Of a stretch of DNA of 16,821 nt, positions 1-6,591 are shown piece after piece. Under the pieces are notes generated by a model. That model was not told where the DNA came from and searched no databases. It was given only the letters and a program-made list of their open reading frames with translations. Where the stretch lies: the NCBI GenBank assembly GCA_003517675.1, contig DPAC01000037.1, positions 1-16,821 on the forward strand, in the 5' to 3' direction. Source of the stretch: Porphyromonadaceae bacterium (lineage in GTDB: Bacteria > Bacteroidota > Bacteroidia > Bacteroidales > Dysgonomonadaceae). Numbering within the stretch: the first letter of the stretch is position 1; each line of letters starts with the position of its first letter. The position numbers and the translations under genes were made by a program.

Positions 1-135
1 CTGCCGGTACGACGCAACATGATTGTAACCGATGAGGTAATTGAGAGTGCACAATCGATCGTGATTCCCGAAGCGGCCAACCGGGTGGTCTCGGCACAAA
101 CCGTATTGAAAGAGATATTACTTGGGATGAAATAG
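1..135 (+). CDS. argF': N-succinyl/N-acetylornithine carbamoyltransferase ArgF', C-terminal fragment
   Basis: This is the 3' end of a gene that begins before the window. Only 44 residues are visible, starting LPVRRNMIVTDEV and ending at the TAG at 133-135. The LPVRR start is the tail of the HCLP-type motif of the transcarbamylase superfamily. The following sequence (IVTDEVIESAQSIVIPEAAN) is very close to the C-terminus I recall for the Bacteroides fragilis N-succinylornithine transcarbamylase. That enzyme transfers a carbamoyl group to N-succinyl-L-ornithine, giving N-succinylcitrulline in arginine synthesis. The adjacent argB, argE and argH on the same strand support the assignment. The acyl group (succinyl or acetyl) cannot be decided here, because the substrate-determining residues lie upstream of the window. 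Confidence 0.85.
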   Translation: MPVRRNMIVTDEVIESAQSIVIPEAANRVVSAQTVLKEILLGMK

Positions 136-183
136 GTGAGACACAAGACACAAGATGAAAGCTGATCGCTTATAGCTTATTTC

Positions 184-199
184 AAATTACTGACTACGG
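184..199 (+). repeat. AAATTACTGACTAyGG element, copy 1 (before argB)
   Basis: The sequence AAATTACTGACTACGG ends one base before the argB start codon. The same 16-mer with one change (C to T) lies at the argH start. Either it is a shared translation-initiation context in a genome that rarely uses Shine-Dalgarno sites, or it is a trace of duplication. The second copy turns the ACG into the ATG start codon of argH. Confidence 0.6.
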
Positions 200-200
200 A

Positions 201-1016
201 ATGTTGAGCAAAAACAAGGAACACCTCTCTGTCGTGAAAATCGGAGGAAATATCGTGGATCATCCAGAGGCGCTGGAGTCGTTCCTGTCCGATTTTCACC
301 GGCTGGAAGGATGGAAACTACTGGTGCACGGCGGTGGCGTGATGGCCTCCAGAATGGCTGTACGGTTGGGTATTGAGACAAAAATGGTGCAGGGGCGCCG
401 CATCACCGATGCAGAGACACTGAAGCTGGTCACCATGGTCTATGCCGGATGGATCAACAAAAATATCGTAGCATCCCTGCAAAAAAAAGGCTGCAACGCC
501 CTCGGCCTCTCTGGTGCAGACGGCAATACCATTCCGGCGCTGCGTCGCCCGCCGGTACCGGTCGATTACGGATTCGTGGGCGATCCCTGTCCGGAAAAGG
601 TGAATGCGGACTTTATTTCCCAACTGATCGAGGGTAAAATTACCCCGGTTTTTTGTGCTATTACCCACGACGGTAACGGTTCTTTGCTGAACACCAATGC
701 CGATACGGTTGCTTATTCCCTGGCTACCGCCCTGTCCGGAAAATACCATACTACGCTCTATTATTGTTTCGAAAAAGAGGGGGTATTGAAAGATGTAAGC
801 GACCCGGAAAGTCTTATTCCTTCGATAAACCGGGAAGAGCGTGAAGCATACAAACAGCAGGGCATCATCGCCGGCGGTATGATTCCGAAAATTGATAATT
901 CCTTTCAGGCAATTGAGCAGGGGGTATCGGAGGTGATCATCCTGCATGCAAAAAATTTGTTGTCTAAAAAAGGAACCGTATTGAGGGAAAGCAACAGAGC
1001 ATCCCAAAAAGAGTAA
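201..1016 (+). CDS. argB: N-acetylglutamate (or N-succinylglutamate) kinase
   Basis: This 271-residue protein belongs to the amino acid kinase fold and phosphorylates the gamma-carboxylate of N-acylglutamate, the second step of arginine synthesis in the cytoplasm. Visible motifs are VVKIGGN (residues 11-17, catalytic Lys13), HGGG (43-46) for the phosphate/substrate loop, GLSGADG (102-108), LNTNADTVA (163-171, Asp168) and AGGMIPKID (224-232, Lys230). Its length is near normal for ArgB. There is no Shine-Dalgarno; the start is preceded by AAATTACTGACTACGG, which recurs before argH. It follows argF' by 65 bp and precedes argE by 32 bp, so co-transcription is likely. Because the upstream gene resembles the succinyl-specific ArgF', the natural substrate may be N-succinylglutamate; that is inference. 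Confidence 0.93.
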   Translation: MLSKNKEHLSVVKIGGNIVDHPEALESFLSDFHRLEGWKLLVHGGGVMASRMAVRLGIETKMVQGRRITDAETLKLVTMVYAGWINKNIVASLQKKGCNALGLSGADGNTIPALRRPPVPVDYGFVGDPCPEKVNADFISQLIEGKITPVFCAITHDGNGSLLNTNADTVAYSLATALSGKYHTTLYYCFEKEGVLKDVSDPESLIPSINREEREAYKQQGIIAGGMIPKIDNSFQAIEQGVSEVIILHAKNLLSKKGTVLRESNRASQKE

Positions 1017-1048
1017 AGCCCCAACCCGTTAAAATCTATCTCACTCCA

Positions 1049-2131
1049 ATGAACAGAAGAGACCTGCATCACGCGACGGAATTGCTGAGAAAACTGGTTT
1101 CGTTGCCTTCCTTTTCGGGGGAGGAACACCTGCGGAGCGATTATCTGGTGAATTACTTCAAAGGGCATGGGATCGAAACAGAACGGATCGGCAATAACCT
1201 GATCCTGCGTCAGCCGCATGCGAACCACACGAAGCCTACACTGATGCTCAACTCCCATCTCGATACGGTACAACCCGCCTCAACCTATTCCTTTGATCCG
1301 TTCACACCACCTGTCTCAGACACGCACGTCTACGGACTGGGCAGCAACGATGCCGGTGCCAGTGTTGTCTCCATGATACAGACATTCCTCCATTTCTACG
1401 ATAAAGAACTCCCGTTCAACCTTCTGCTGGCACTCTCCACCGAAGAGGAGAATTCGGGGGCAGGAGGCATGAGACGGTTATGGGAAAAGTTTGCCGGTGA
1501 AGTGGATATGGCCATTATCGGTGAACCGACAGGGATGAAGGCGGCCATTGCGGAAAGAGGACTGCTGGTGATCGACGGCGAAGCAACAGGGGTAAGCGGA
1601 CATGCAGCAAGGGATGAAGGGGTGAACGCGCTCTACATTGCACTGGAAGATATTGCGGTATTGCGTTCAGTAAAATTCCCCAAAATATCCCCTGTTATGG
1701 GTGAGGTGAAGCTCACCGTGACGCAGATACATGCCGGTAGCCAACACAATGTGGTGCCCGACCGGTGCACTTTTGTGGTGGATATCCGGCCCACAGAACA
1801 ATACACCAATCCGGAGTTGATGGATATCCTGCAACCGCAGGTAAAGAGTACCCTGAAAGCGCGGTCGCTGACCAACAGGAGCTCCGCGACCCCGGCAGAT
1901 CATCCGTTGTTGCATTGCATTGAACACCTGCATATGGAGACTTATGTCTCACCGACCACCTCCGACTGGATGCGGATCACCTGTCCGGCCTTGAAAATGG
2001 GGCCGGGTGAATCGGCCCGTTCTCACCAGGCTGATGAGTTTGTATTGATAGAAGAGCTGGAACAGGGAATCAACGGCTATATTGCGCTGATCACACAATT
2101 GGCAACGCTGGGGGCCAATTCTGACGACTGA
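1049..2131 (+). CDS. argE: N-acyl-citrulline/N-acetylornithine deacylase, M20 peptidase family
   Basis: This 360-residue zinc-dependent amidohydrolase of the M20 family removes the N-acyl group from the arginine intermediate. Metal and catalytic motifs are in the expected order: NSHLDT (68-73, His70 and Asp72), GSNDAGA (98-104, Asp101 as bridging ligand), STEEENSG (130-137, catalytic and ligand Glu within 132-134), IGEPTG (157-162, Glu159), SGHAA (183-187) at the dimer domain, and SHQADEF near the C-terminus (His326). With an ArgF'-type carbamoyltransferase, the substrate is expected to be N-acylcitrulline rather than N-acetylornithine, since deacylation then follows carbamoylation. That role is inferred from pathway logic. 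The gene has no Shine-Dalgarno and lies between argB and argH (gaps of 32 and 72 bp). ArgE is the family member best fitting the context; DapE is less likely. Confidence 0.88.
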   Translation: MNRRDLHHATELLRKLVSLPSFSGEEHLRSDYLVNYFKGHGIETERIGNNLILRQPHANHTKPTLMLNSHLDTVQPASTYSFDPFTPPVSDTHVYGLGSNDAGASVVSMIQTFLHFYDKELPFNLLLALSTEEENSGAGGMRRLWEKFAGEVDMAIIGEPTGMKAAIAERGLLVIDGEATGVSGHAARDEGVNALYIALEDIAVLRSVKFPKISPVMGEVKLTVTQIHAGSQHNVVPDRCTFVVDIRPTEQYTNPELMDILQPQVKSTLKARSLTNRSSATPADHPLLHCIEHLHMETYVSPTTSDWMRITCPALKMGPGESARSHQADEFVLIEELEQGINGYIALITQLATLGANSDD

Positions 2132-2191
2132 GTACCGAAGTCCAAACCGCCGGCGGTATAACGATTGATCCAAACAAACTGAACGCTAAAA

Positions 2192-2207
2192 AAATTACTG
2201 ACTATGG
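2192..2207 (+). repeat. AAATTACTGACTAyGG element, copy 2 (spans argH start)
   Basis: AAATTACTGACTATGG overlaps the argH ATG at 2204-2206 and matches the argB leader copy at 15 of 16 positions. Around it the two leaders share little else, which argues against a simple long duplication. Confidence 0.6.
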
Positions 2208-3520
2208 CAAAAATCTGGGACAAGGGCTTTGATGCCAACAAACGGGTAGAGGATTTTACAGTAGGGAACGACCGCAAGCTGGATCTGCGCCTGGCTAAAC
2301 ATGACATCCGGGGATCGATGGCGCACATCAAAATGCTGGTGAAAACAGGCTTGCTGGAGGCGGAGGAAGAGGAGGCTCTGCAGGCCGAGTTACAAAATAT
2401 ACTGGCCGAGGTGGAGAAAGGGATTTTCCGTCTCGATGATGATGCCGAAGATATCCACTCACAAATAGAGGCAATGCTGACAGAGCGACTGGGCGAAATG
2501 GGCAAGAAGATCCATGCGGGACGCTCCCGCAACGATCAGGTGCTGGTGGATATCAAACTGTATCTGAAAGAGGAGATTCTGCAGATCAAGGAAGAAGTAA
2601 TGGATCTGTTCCGTCTGCTGCAGTCGCTCAGTGAGAAATATAAGGAGGTATTGCTGCCCGGCTACACACATGGGCAGATCGCCATGCCCTCCTCGTTCGG
2701 ACTCTGGTTTGGCGCTTACGCCGAGACGCTGGTGGATGATATGCACACACTTGCAGCAGCCTGGAAGGTGGCCGATCAGAATCCGCTGGGCTCCGCTGCG
2801 GGCTACGGCAGCTCTTTCCCGCTGGACAGAGAGATGACCACCCGCGAGCTGGGTTTTGCCACAATGAACTACAATGTGGTTGCCGCACAGATGGGACGTG
2901 GAAAGACCGAACGGATCCTCGCCCAGAGCATGGCCAACATCGCTGCTACCCTTAACAAGCTGGCGTCCGATAACTGTCTGTACCTCTCCGGCAATTACGG
3001 TTTTATCTCCTACCCCAAAGAACTGACCACCGGATCGAGCATCATGCCGCACAAAAAGAACCCCGATGTATGGGAACTGATTCGCGCACACAGCAATCGC
3101 CTGCAGAGCCTGCCGAACGAGATCACGCTGATGACCACCAATATGCCGCACGGGTATCACCGCGACTACCAGTTGCTGAAAGAGGTGCTCTTCCCGGCGC
3201 TGGAAACCCTGCACAAACTACTACAGATGACACACTTTATGCTGGAACATATCTCGGTCAACGAAGATATTCTCTCGGATCCGCGCTACGACTATCTTTT
3301 TACCGTGGAGGAGGTAAACAGGCGGGTACTGCAAGGCATCCCCTTCCGCGAAGCTTATCAGCAGGTGGGGAAAGAAGTGCAGCAGGGCACTTTTCATACG
3401 GAAAAAGAAGTGCATCATACCCACGCGGGCAGTATCGGTAACCTCTGTACCGAAGAGATTCGGGAAAAAATGGAAAGCGCTTCACAGGTAATCCAATCAA
3501 CAAAGGATGGAATCATCTGA
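2204..3520 (+). CDS. argH: argininosuccinate lyase
   Basis: This 438-residue member of the fumarase/aspartase superfamily splits argininosuccinate into arginine and fumarate, the last step of the pathway. The superfamily signature GSSIMPHKKNP is at residues 277-287. Other conserved blocks are GRSRNDQV (106-113), GYTHGQIAMPSS (153-164, His156 as the conserved active-site His), NPLGSAAGYGSSFPLDR (193-209) and the C-terminal VHHTHAGSIGN. The N-terminus (MAKIWDKGFDANKRVEDFTVG) aligns with Bacteroides ArgH, which supports this start; length is close to the ~447 residues usual there. It is the last gene of the plus-strand arginine cluster. A 6-bp stem with a following T-run just after the stop may end the transcript. 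Confidence 0.95.
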   Translation: MAKIWDKGFDANKRVEDFTVGNDRKLDLRLAKHDIRGSMAHIKMLVKTGLLEAEEEEALQAELQNILAEVEKGIFRLDDDAEDIHSQIEAMLTERLGEMGKKIHAGRSRNDQVLVDIKLYLKEEILQIKEEVMDLFRLLQSLSEKYKEVLLPGYTHGQIAMPSSFGLWFGAYAETLVDDMHTLAAAWKVADQNPLGSAAGYGSSFPLDREMTTRELGFATMNYNVVAAQMGRGKTERILAQSMANIAATLNKLASDNCLYLSGNYGFISYPKELTTGSSIMPHKKNPDVWELIRAHSNRLQSLPNEITLMTTNMPHGYHRDYQLLKEVLFPALETLHKLLQMTHFMLEHISVNEDILSDPRYDYLFTVEEVNRRVLQGIPFREAYQQVGKEVQQGTFHTEKEVHHTHAGSIGNLCTEEIREKMESASQVIQSTKDGII

Positions 3521-3547
3521 GTGACCCCATCCCTGTTTCTGTTTTTT
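3505..3547 (+). terminator. possible weak terminator after argH
   Basis: GGATGG (3505-3510) can pair with CCATCC (3527-3532), with a 16-nt loop and a T-rich stretch (TTTTTTT, 3542-3548) about ten bases later. The stem is short and the T-run is displaced, so this is a weak candidate. It lies between the convergent argH and DUF6448-like genes. Confidence 0.3.
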
Positions 3548-3554
3548 TAAAGAA

Positions 3555-4166
3555 TTAATGTTGGTGTCCTCCCTCACCTGCGAGAATATCGTGTACGGCT
3601 TCTACGCTGTGGGTGTAGTCCACATAAGCTGCCACGTACTGACGACCTTCTTCCACCGAGTTGTCCTTCACCTTGTATAGCGCAGCCACTTTTTCATATT
3701 TCTCCTGCAGTTGTGCATTCACGTGTTTGTTGAGTGCTTTAAGCAACGAATCAAAATCACCGGTTTGTAATGCCTTGTCACTCATTACAGTGATCGGAGC
3801 GGTCGTTCCGGCCGCTTTCAAGCCGGTGAAAGGAGCTCCTTCCATTTCACGATGCAGACGGACTAATGTTTCGTAAAAATGTTTTTTTACTATTTCATAC
3901 ACTTCCCGGTCGCCATTTTTCAGGCTGTAGGTTTTGTGAAAAAGCGGGACAACTTCCGCTTCCATATCCGTATTGATCCATTTCAATACCAGATCCACGT
4001 TATTGGTCTCCAATGCTCTGGCTGCATCAATCAGCACCGGGCCATCATAAGAATCACAATGCGCCGAAGCTGGTTGAATACTGATGAGGGAGAAGATCGC
4101 GATAAGCGATACCATGAATGCTGATTTAAGCAGATTGCTTCTTAATGCGTAATTTCTTGTTTTCAT
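3555..4166 (-). CDS. secreted DUF6448-like helical protein; mature N-terminus His-Cys-Asp
   Basis: This 203-residue protein has a clear signal peptide: basic start (MKTRNYALRSNLLK), hydrophobic core (SAFMVSLIAIFSLISI) and an AxA-type site PASA|HCD. Cleavage after Ala35 would leave His36-Cys37-Asp38 as the mature N-terminus. The rest looks mainly helical and soluble, with a motif ETLVRLHREMEGAPFTGLKAAGT (99-121) and a His-bearing tail GGHQH. It resembles proteins I recall as DUF6448 (start AHCDxxDGPV, then a helical domain); a database search would confirm this. Function is unknown. His1-Cys2-Asp3 is also how mature nickel superoxide dismutase starts, but the second hook cysteine is absent here. 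Mature histidines are at 36, 77, 96, 105, 148, 186, 192, 201 and 203. It is transcribed divergently from a Crp/Fnr regulator and may be controlled by it through the palindrome at 4343-4358 (inference). Confidence 0.75.
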   Translation of the reverse strand: MKTRNYALRSNLLKSAFMVSLIAIFSLISIQPASAHCDSYDGPVLIDAARALETNNVDLVLKWINTDMEAEVVPLFHKTYSLKNGDREVYEIVKKHFYETLVRLHREMEGAPFTGLKAAGTTAPITVMSDKALQTGDFDSLLKALNKHVNAQLQEKYEKVAALYKVKDNSVEEGRQYVAAYVDYTHSVEAVHDILAGEGGHQH

Positions 4167-4313
4167 AATGTTTCGTTTCTAATTTAATTGTTTTAATTGT
4201 TTGCTTTACGAATTCCGTTCTTTGTTTATGTTTACCTTTTACCCTGTTTCCGGATTTTCTGATCCGTGCATGTTTGTCGTCAAAATCGTTTTTATTTTTT
4301 ACTTTTTGTATTA

Positions 4314-4321
4314 CAAAGGTA
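4314..4321 (-). promoter_or_regulatory. predicted -7 box for the DUF6448-like gene
   Basis: The minus strand reads TACCTTTG, a full match to the Bacteroidota -7 consensus TAnnTTTG. No TTTG -33 box is found 19-21 bp upstream. A start site a few bases downstream (around 4305-4309) would give a leader of about 140 nt. The missing -33 box together with the palindrome about 42 bp upstream of that start fits an activator-dependent promoter. Confidence 0.5.
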
Positions 4322-4342
4322 AGGTCCAAAGATCCCGAAAAT

Positions 4343-4358
4343 TGTCACCCAGGCGACA
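4343..4358. promoter_or_regulatory. Crp/Fnr-type operator candidate, TGTCA-N6-CGACA
   Basis: The 16-bp sequence TGTCACCCAGGCGACA is an imperfect dyad (TGTC...GACA arms, 12 of 16 positions symmetric). Its layout, 5-bp half-sites separated by 6 bp, is that of CRP-family sites. It matches the form TGTCA-N6-CGACA known for the CO sensor CooA. It lies 84 bp before the Crp/Fnr start codon and is centred about 42-43 bp upstream of the predicted DUF6448 transcription start, the spacing of class II activation. Binding is inferred. Confidence 0.55.
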
Positions 4359-4362
4359 GCCT

Positions 4363-4370
4363 TATGTTTT
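4363..4370 (+). promoter_or_regulatory. possible -7 box for the Crp/Fnr gene
   Basis: TATGTTTT matches TAnnTTTG at seven of eight positions, with ATTG at 4341-4344 eighteen bases upstream as a possible -33 box. The palindrome at 4343-4358 would then sit between and over the promoter elements, which would suit autorepression. This is a weak match. Confidence 0.3.
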
Positions 4371-4442
4371 TCAAATTATTTAACAATAAAAAAAGCAACT
4401 AAGCTATTTTCAGATTGTTTAACCTTATAATTTCCTTATTTT

Positions 4443-5228
4443 ATGGAAAAAAGCAAGCATACCCCCGAAAAACATCAGGGTCACTCTCACAATCATTTGC
4501 ATCATCTATTGGAAAATCAGATACCAATGGACCCTTGGATCGATGAATCATATCATCAGGTGTATCATCACAATCAGGAATTATCTTATTGCCCGCTGTT
4601 CAAAGGGATGTCCCAGGGAGAACATGATCAATTTCTGGACAGAAATGTAAAGGAGGTGCTCACCTACAAAAAAGGAGAAACCATTGTGCTTCAGGGAGAG
4701 CCCATTCATTCGGTGATGTTGCTGGTTCAGGGCAGTGTCCGGACAGAGATGATCACCCGGGAAGGGAATGTATTGCATATTGATATTCTGGAAGCGGTGA
4801 TTCCTCTGGCTCCGGCATTTATCTACGGGGTCAAAAAAAGCTATCCGGTAGATGTGATTGCCGCAGAGCCCTGTGTCTTCCTGAAAATATCCAAGGATGC
4901 CTGGCTCGATGAGATGGCGAACAACAAGCAGCTGCTCACCAATTTTCTGACGATGAATGCCGACCTCACCTTTTTTCTGACCAATAAGCTGCAGATGATC
5001 TCCCTGAAAAGCTTAAGGAAGAAGCTGGCAACATTTTTCCTGGAAAAGACCACGGTGGAAAAAGATACTTTCAACCTGAAACGCTCCCGCACACAGCTGG
5101 CGGAATATTTCGGCGTACAGCGCCAGTCGCTTGCCCGATCCATGAAAGAGATGGAGGACGATGGTATTATTCTCCTGAAAGGGCGCACGGTGAAGATACT
5201 CGATCGGAACAAGCTTGTCAGAGAATAA
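4443..5228 (+). CDS. Crp/Fnr-family transcriptional regulator with His-rich N-terminus
   Basis: This 261-residue protein has a cyclic-nucleotide-binding-like beta-roll (about residues 50-155, from CPLFKGMSQGEHDQFL through KKGETIVLQGEPIHSVMLLVQGSV to CVFLKISKDAW). A dimer helix follows (about 160-200), then a winged helix-turn-helix (214-255, SRTQLAEYFGVQRQSLARSM). Aligning the recognition helix with E. coli CRP (SRETVGR) gives QRQSLAR: Arg180 and Arg185 are kept as Arg227 and Arg232, and Glu181 becomes Gln228. The first 43 residues hold ten histidines, including HQGHSHNHLHH (11-21). An alternative start at Met29 (4527) would drop seven of them. No Fnr-type N-terminal Cys cluster is seen; cysteines are only at 50 and 144. 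The effector is unknown. It is divergent from the DUF6448-like gene and probably controls it. HcpR-like or metal/haem-responsive roles are possible but not shown. Confidence 0.85.
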   Translation: MEKSKHTPEKHQGHSHNHLHHLLENQIPMDPWIDESYHQVYHHNQELSYCPLFKGMSQGEHDQFLDRNVKEVLTYKKGETIVLQGEPIHSVMLLVQGSVRTEMITREGNVLHIDILEAVIPLAPAFIYGVKKSYPVDVIAAEPCVFLKISKDAWLDEMANNKQLLTNFLTMNADLTFFLTNKLQMISLKSLRKKLATFFLEKTTVEKDTFNLKRSRTQLAEYFGVQRQSLARSMKEMEDDGIILLKGRTVKILDRNKLVRE

Positions 5229-5563
5229 ACGCTATTTCACGACCATTTTGTTACCTGTTTCATGCAATTTTTTGTACTTTTGCGGAGCAACCTTTTTTAT
5301 TGTGAAATGATCATAGGCATCCTGCGAGTTCAGTAAACCTGGACTTTTGCATTGTATTCCACTATTTCCAAGTTAGGCATAGTCCAAACATGTTTATACG
5401 ATGCGCTCACTGAACGAAATAGTTTGCTGCACCCGGCAAAGGAAACGAATTTATGCTGCGCTCGTTGCATGCAAAAGTTCGATACGATCTTCATCTGCAA
5501 TAAACATTGCCGCATAAAATTGTATGCCGACCCTTATTGGAAAGACCAAAACAAAATAAATAA
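5229..5563. other. 335-bp intergenic region with inverted repeats, before pta
   Basis: I see no convincing gene here. ACTTTTGCAT (5343-5352) is exactly inverted as ATGCAAAAGT (5469-5478), 116 bp apart. A second, imperfect pair is AATTTATGCTGCG (about 5448-5460) against CCGCATAAAATT (about 5510-5521). GTACTTTG at 5275-5282 resembles a -7 box that is one base short. A 71-codon frame at 5352-5567 overlaps the pta start by ATGA but has no family resemblance and no initiation signal. The region could hold a structured leader or small RNA, or a degenerate repeat. Confidence 0.5.
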
Positions 5564-6577
5564 ATGAACCTCATTGAAAGCATCATTGAAAGGGCAAAAG
5601 CAGACAAGCAACGCATTGTCCTGCCCGAAGGCTCGGAAAAGAGGACGCTTCAGGCAGCCGACCAGCTGCTACGCGACGGCGTGGCCGAGATTATTCTGTT
5701 GGGGAACCCGCAGGAAATTGAACAATTAGCCAGAGAAACAGGGCTCTCAAATGTGGGGAAGGCTACGATTATAGATCCAACAAACCATCACCGCAAAAAG
5801 ACGTACATCGACCTGCTGGTGGAATTGCGCAAAAAGAAAGGGATGACACCCGAACAGGCAGCCATGCTGGTGGAAGACCCGCTCTACCTTGCCTGCCTGA
5901 TGATCAAAAACGGGGATGCCGACGGTGAGATTGCCGGTGCACGCAACACGACGGGCGATGTGCTCCGCCCCGCCCTGCAGATCATCAAGACCTCACCGGG
6001 TGTCAAAGTGGTATCGGGTGCTTTCATCATGTTCACGCAGACACCGCAATACGGTGAAAATGGGATTCTTCTCTTTGCAGATTGCGCCGTGATGCCCAAT
6101 CCCACAGCCGAAGAGCTGGCTTCCATCGCAATAGCCTCGGCACAGACGATGAAGAGCCTGGTAGGTGTGGAGCCTCGTGTAGCGATGCTGAGCTTCTCCA
6201 CAAAAGGCAGCGCAGAGCATGAGATGATCGACAAGGTGCGGGAAGCCACCCGCATGGCGAAAGAAATAGATCCTTCTTTGCTGATTGACGGTGAGCTGCA
6301 GGCCGATGCTGCTCTTGTCCCGGAGGTTGGGGCAAGCAAAGCACCGGGAAGTATTGTTGCCGGGAAAGCCAATGTGTTGGTCTTCCCCACCCTCGAATCG
6401 GGAAACATCGCATACAAACTGGTGCAGAGACTGGGCAACGCGGAGGCGGTAGGACCTGTATTGCAGGGTATGGCAGCTCCCGTGAATGATCTTTCACGCG
6501 GCTGCGCGGTTGACGATATTTACAAAATGGTGGCCATTGCCGCTATCCAGGCTATTGGGTTAAAACAAAACAGTTAA
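5564..6577 (+). CDS. pta: phosphate acetyltransferase
   Basis: This 337-residue single-domain enzyme of the PTA/PTB family interconverts acetyl-CoA plus phosphate with acetyl-phosphate plus CoA. Characteristic blocks are VLPEGSEKRTLQAA (19-32), AGARNTTGDVLRPALQII (124-141), GAFIMF...FADCAVMPNPTAEELA (152-186), AMLSFSTKGSAEHE (207-220), DGELQADAALVPEVGASKAPGS (242-263) and NDLSRGCAVDDIY (308-320). The length is that of the short class without the N-terminal DRTGG/P-loop region. It is not the butyryl enzyme Ptb as far as the motifs show, though substrate range cannot be read from sequence. There is no Shine-Dalgarno, only an A-rich leader. It is followed at 14 bp by a 3HCDH-like gene and then ackA, so acetyl-phosphate made here feeds ATP synthesis by AckA. 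Confidence 0.95.
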   Translation: MNLIESIIERAKADKQRIVLPEGSEKRTLQAADQLLRDGVAEIILLGNPQEIEQLARETGLSNVGKATIIDPTNHHRKKTYIDLLVELRKKKGMTPEQAAMLVEDPLYLACLMIKNGDADGEIAGARNTTGDVLRPALQIIKTSPGVKVVSGAFIMFTQTPQYGENGILLFADCAVMPNPTAEELASIAIASAQTMKSLVGVEPRVAMLSFSTKGSAEHEMIDKVREATRMAKEIDPSLLIDGELQADAALVPEVGASKAPGSIVAGKANVLVFPTLESGNIAYKLVQRLGNAEAVGPVLQGMAAPVNDLSRGCAVDDIYKMVAIAAIQAIGLKQNS

Positions 6578-6591
6578 TTTCGACAGGAGAT

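Noticed and set aside
136..200. ACACAAG tandem pair in the argF'-argB gap as a repeat element
   Set aside because: Two 7-bp copies in a low-complexity stretch are expected by chance and show no further structure.
4126..4329. 67-codon minus-strand frame over the start of the DUF6448-like gene
   Set aside because: It is Lys/Asn-rich from AT-rich intergenic DNA and overlaps the signal-peptide region in another frame; the predicted promoter -7 box lies inside it.
5352..5567. 71-codon plus-strand frame overlapping the pta start by ATGA, with several cysteines (LCCARCMQ, CNKHC)
   Set aside because: No Shine-Dalgarno or promoter signal places it, the cysteine spacing fits no known zinc finger, and it lies within a region of inverted repeats. 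The frame probably arises by chance.
5884..6438. 184-codon minus-strand frame opposite pta (and similar long antisense frames over argB, argH and ackA)
   Set aside because: These mirror the codon bias of strong genes on the other strand, with no motifs, leader signals or operon context.
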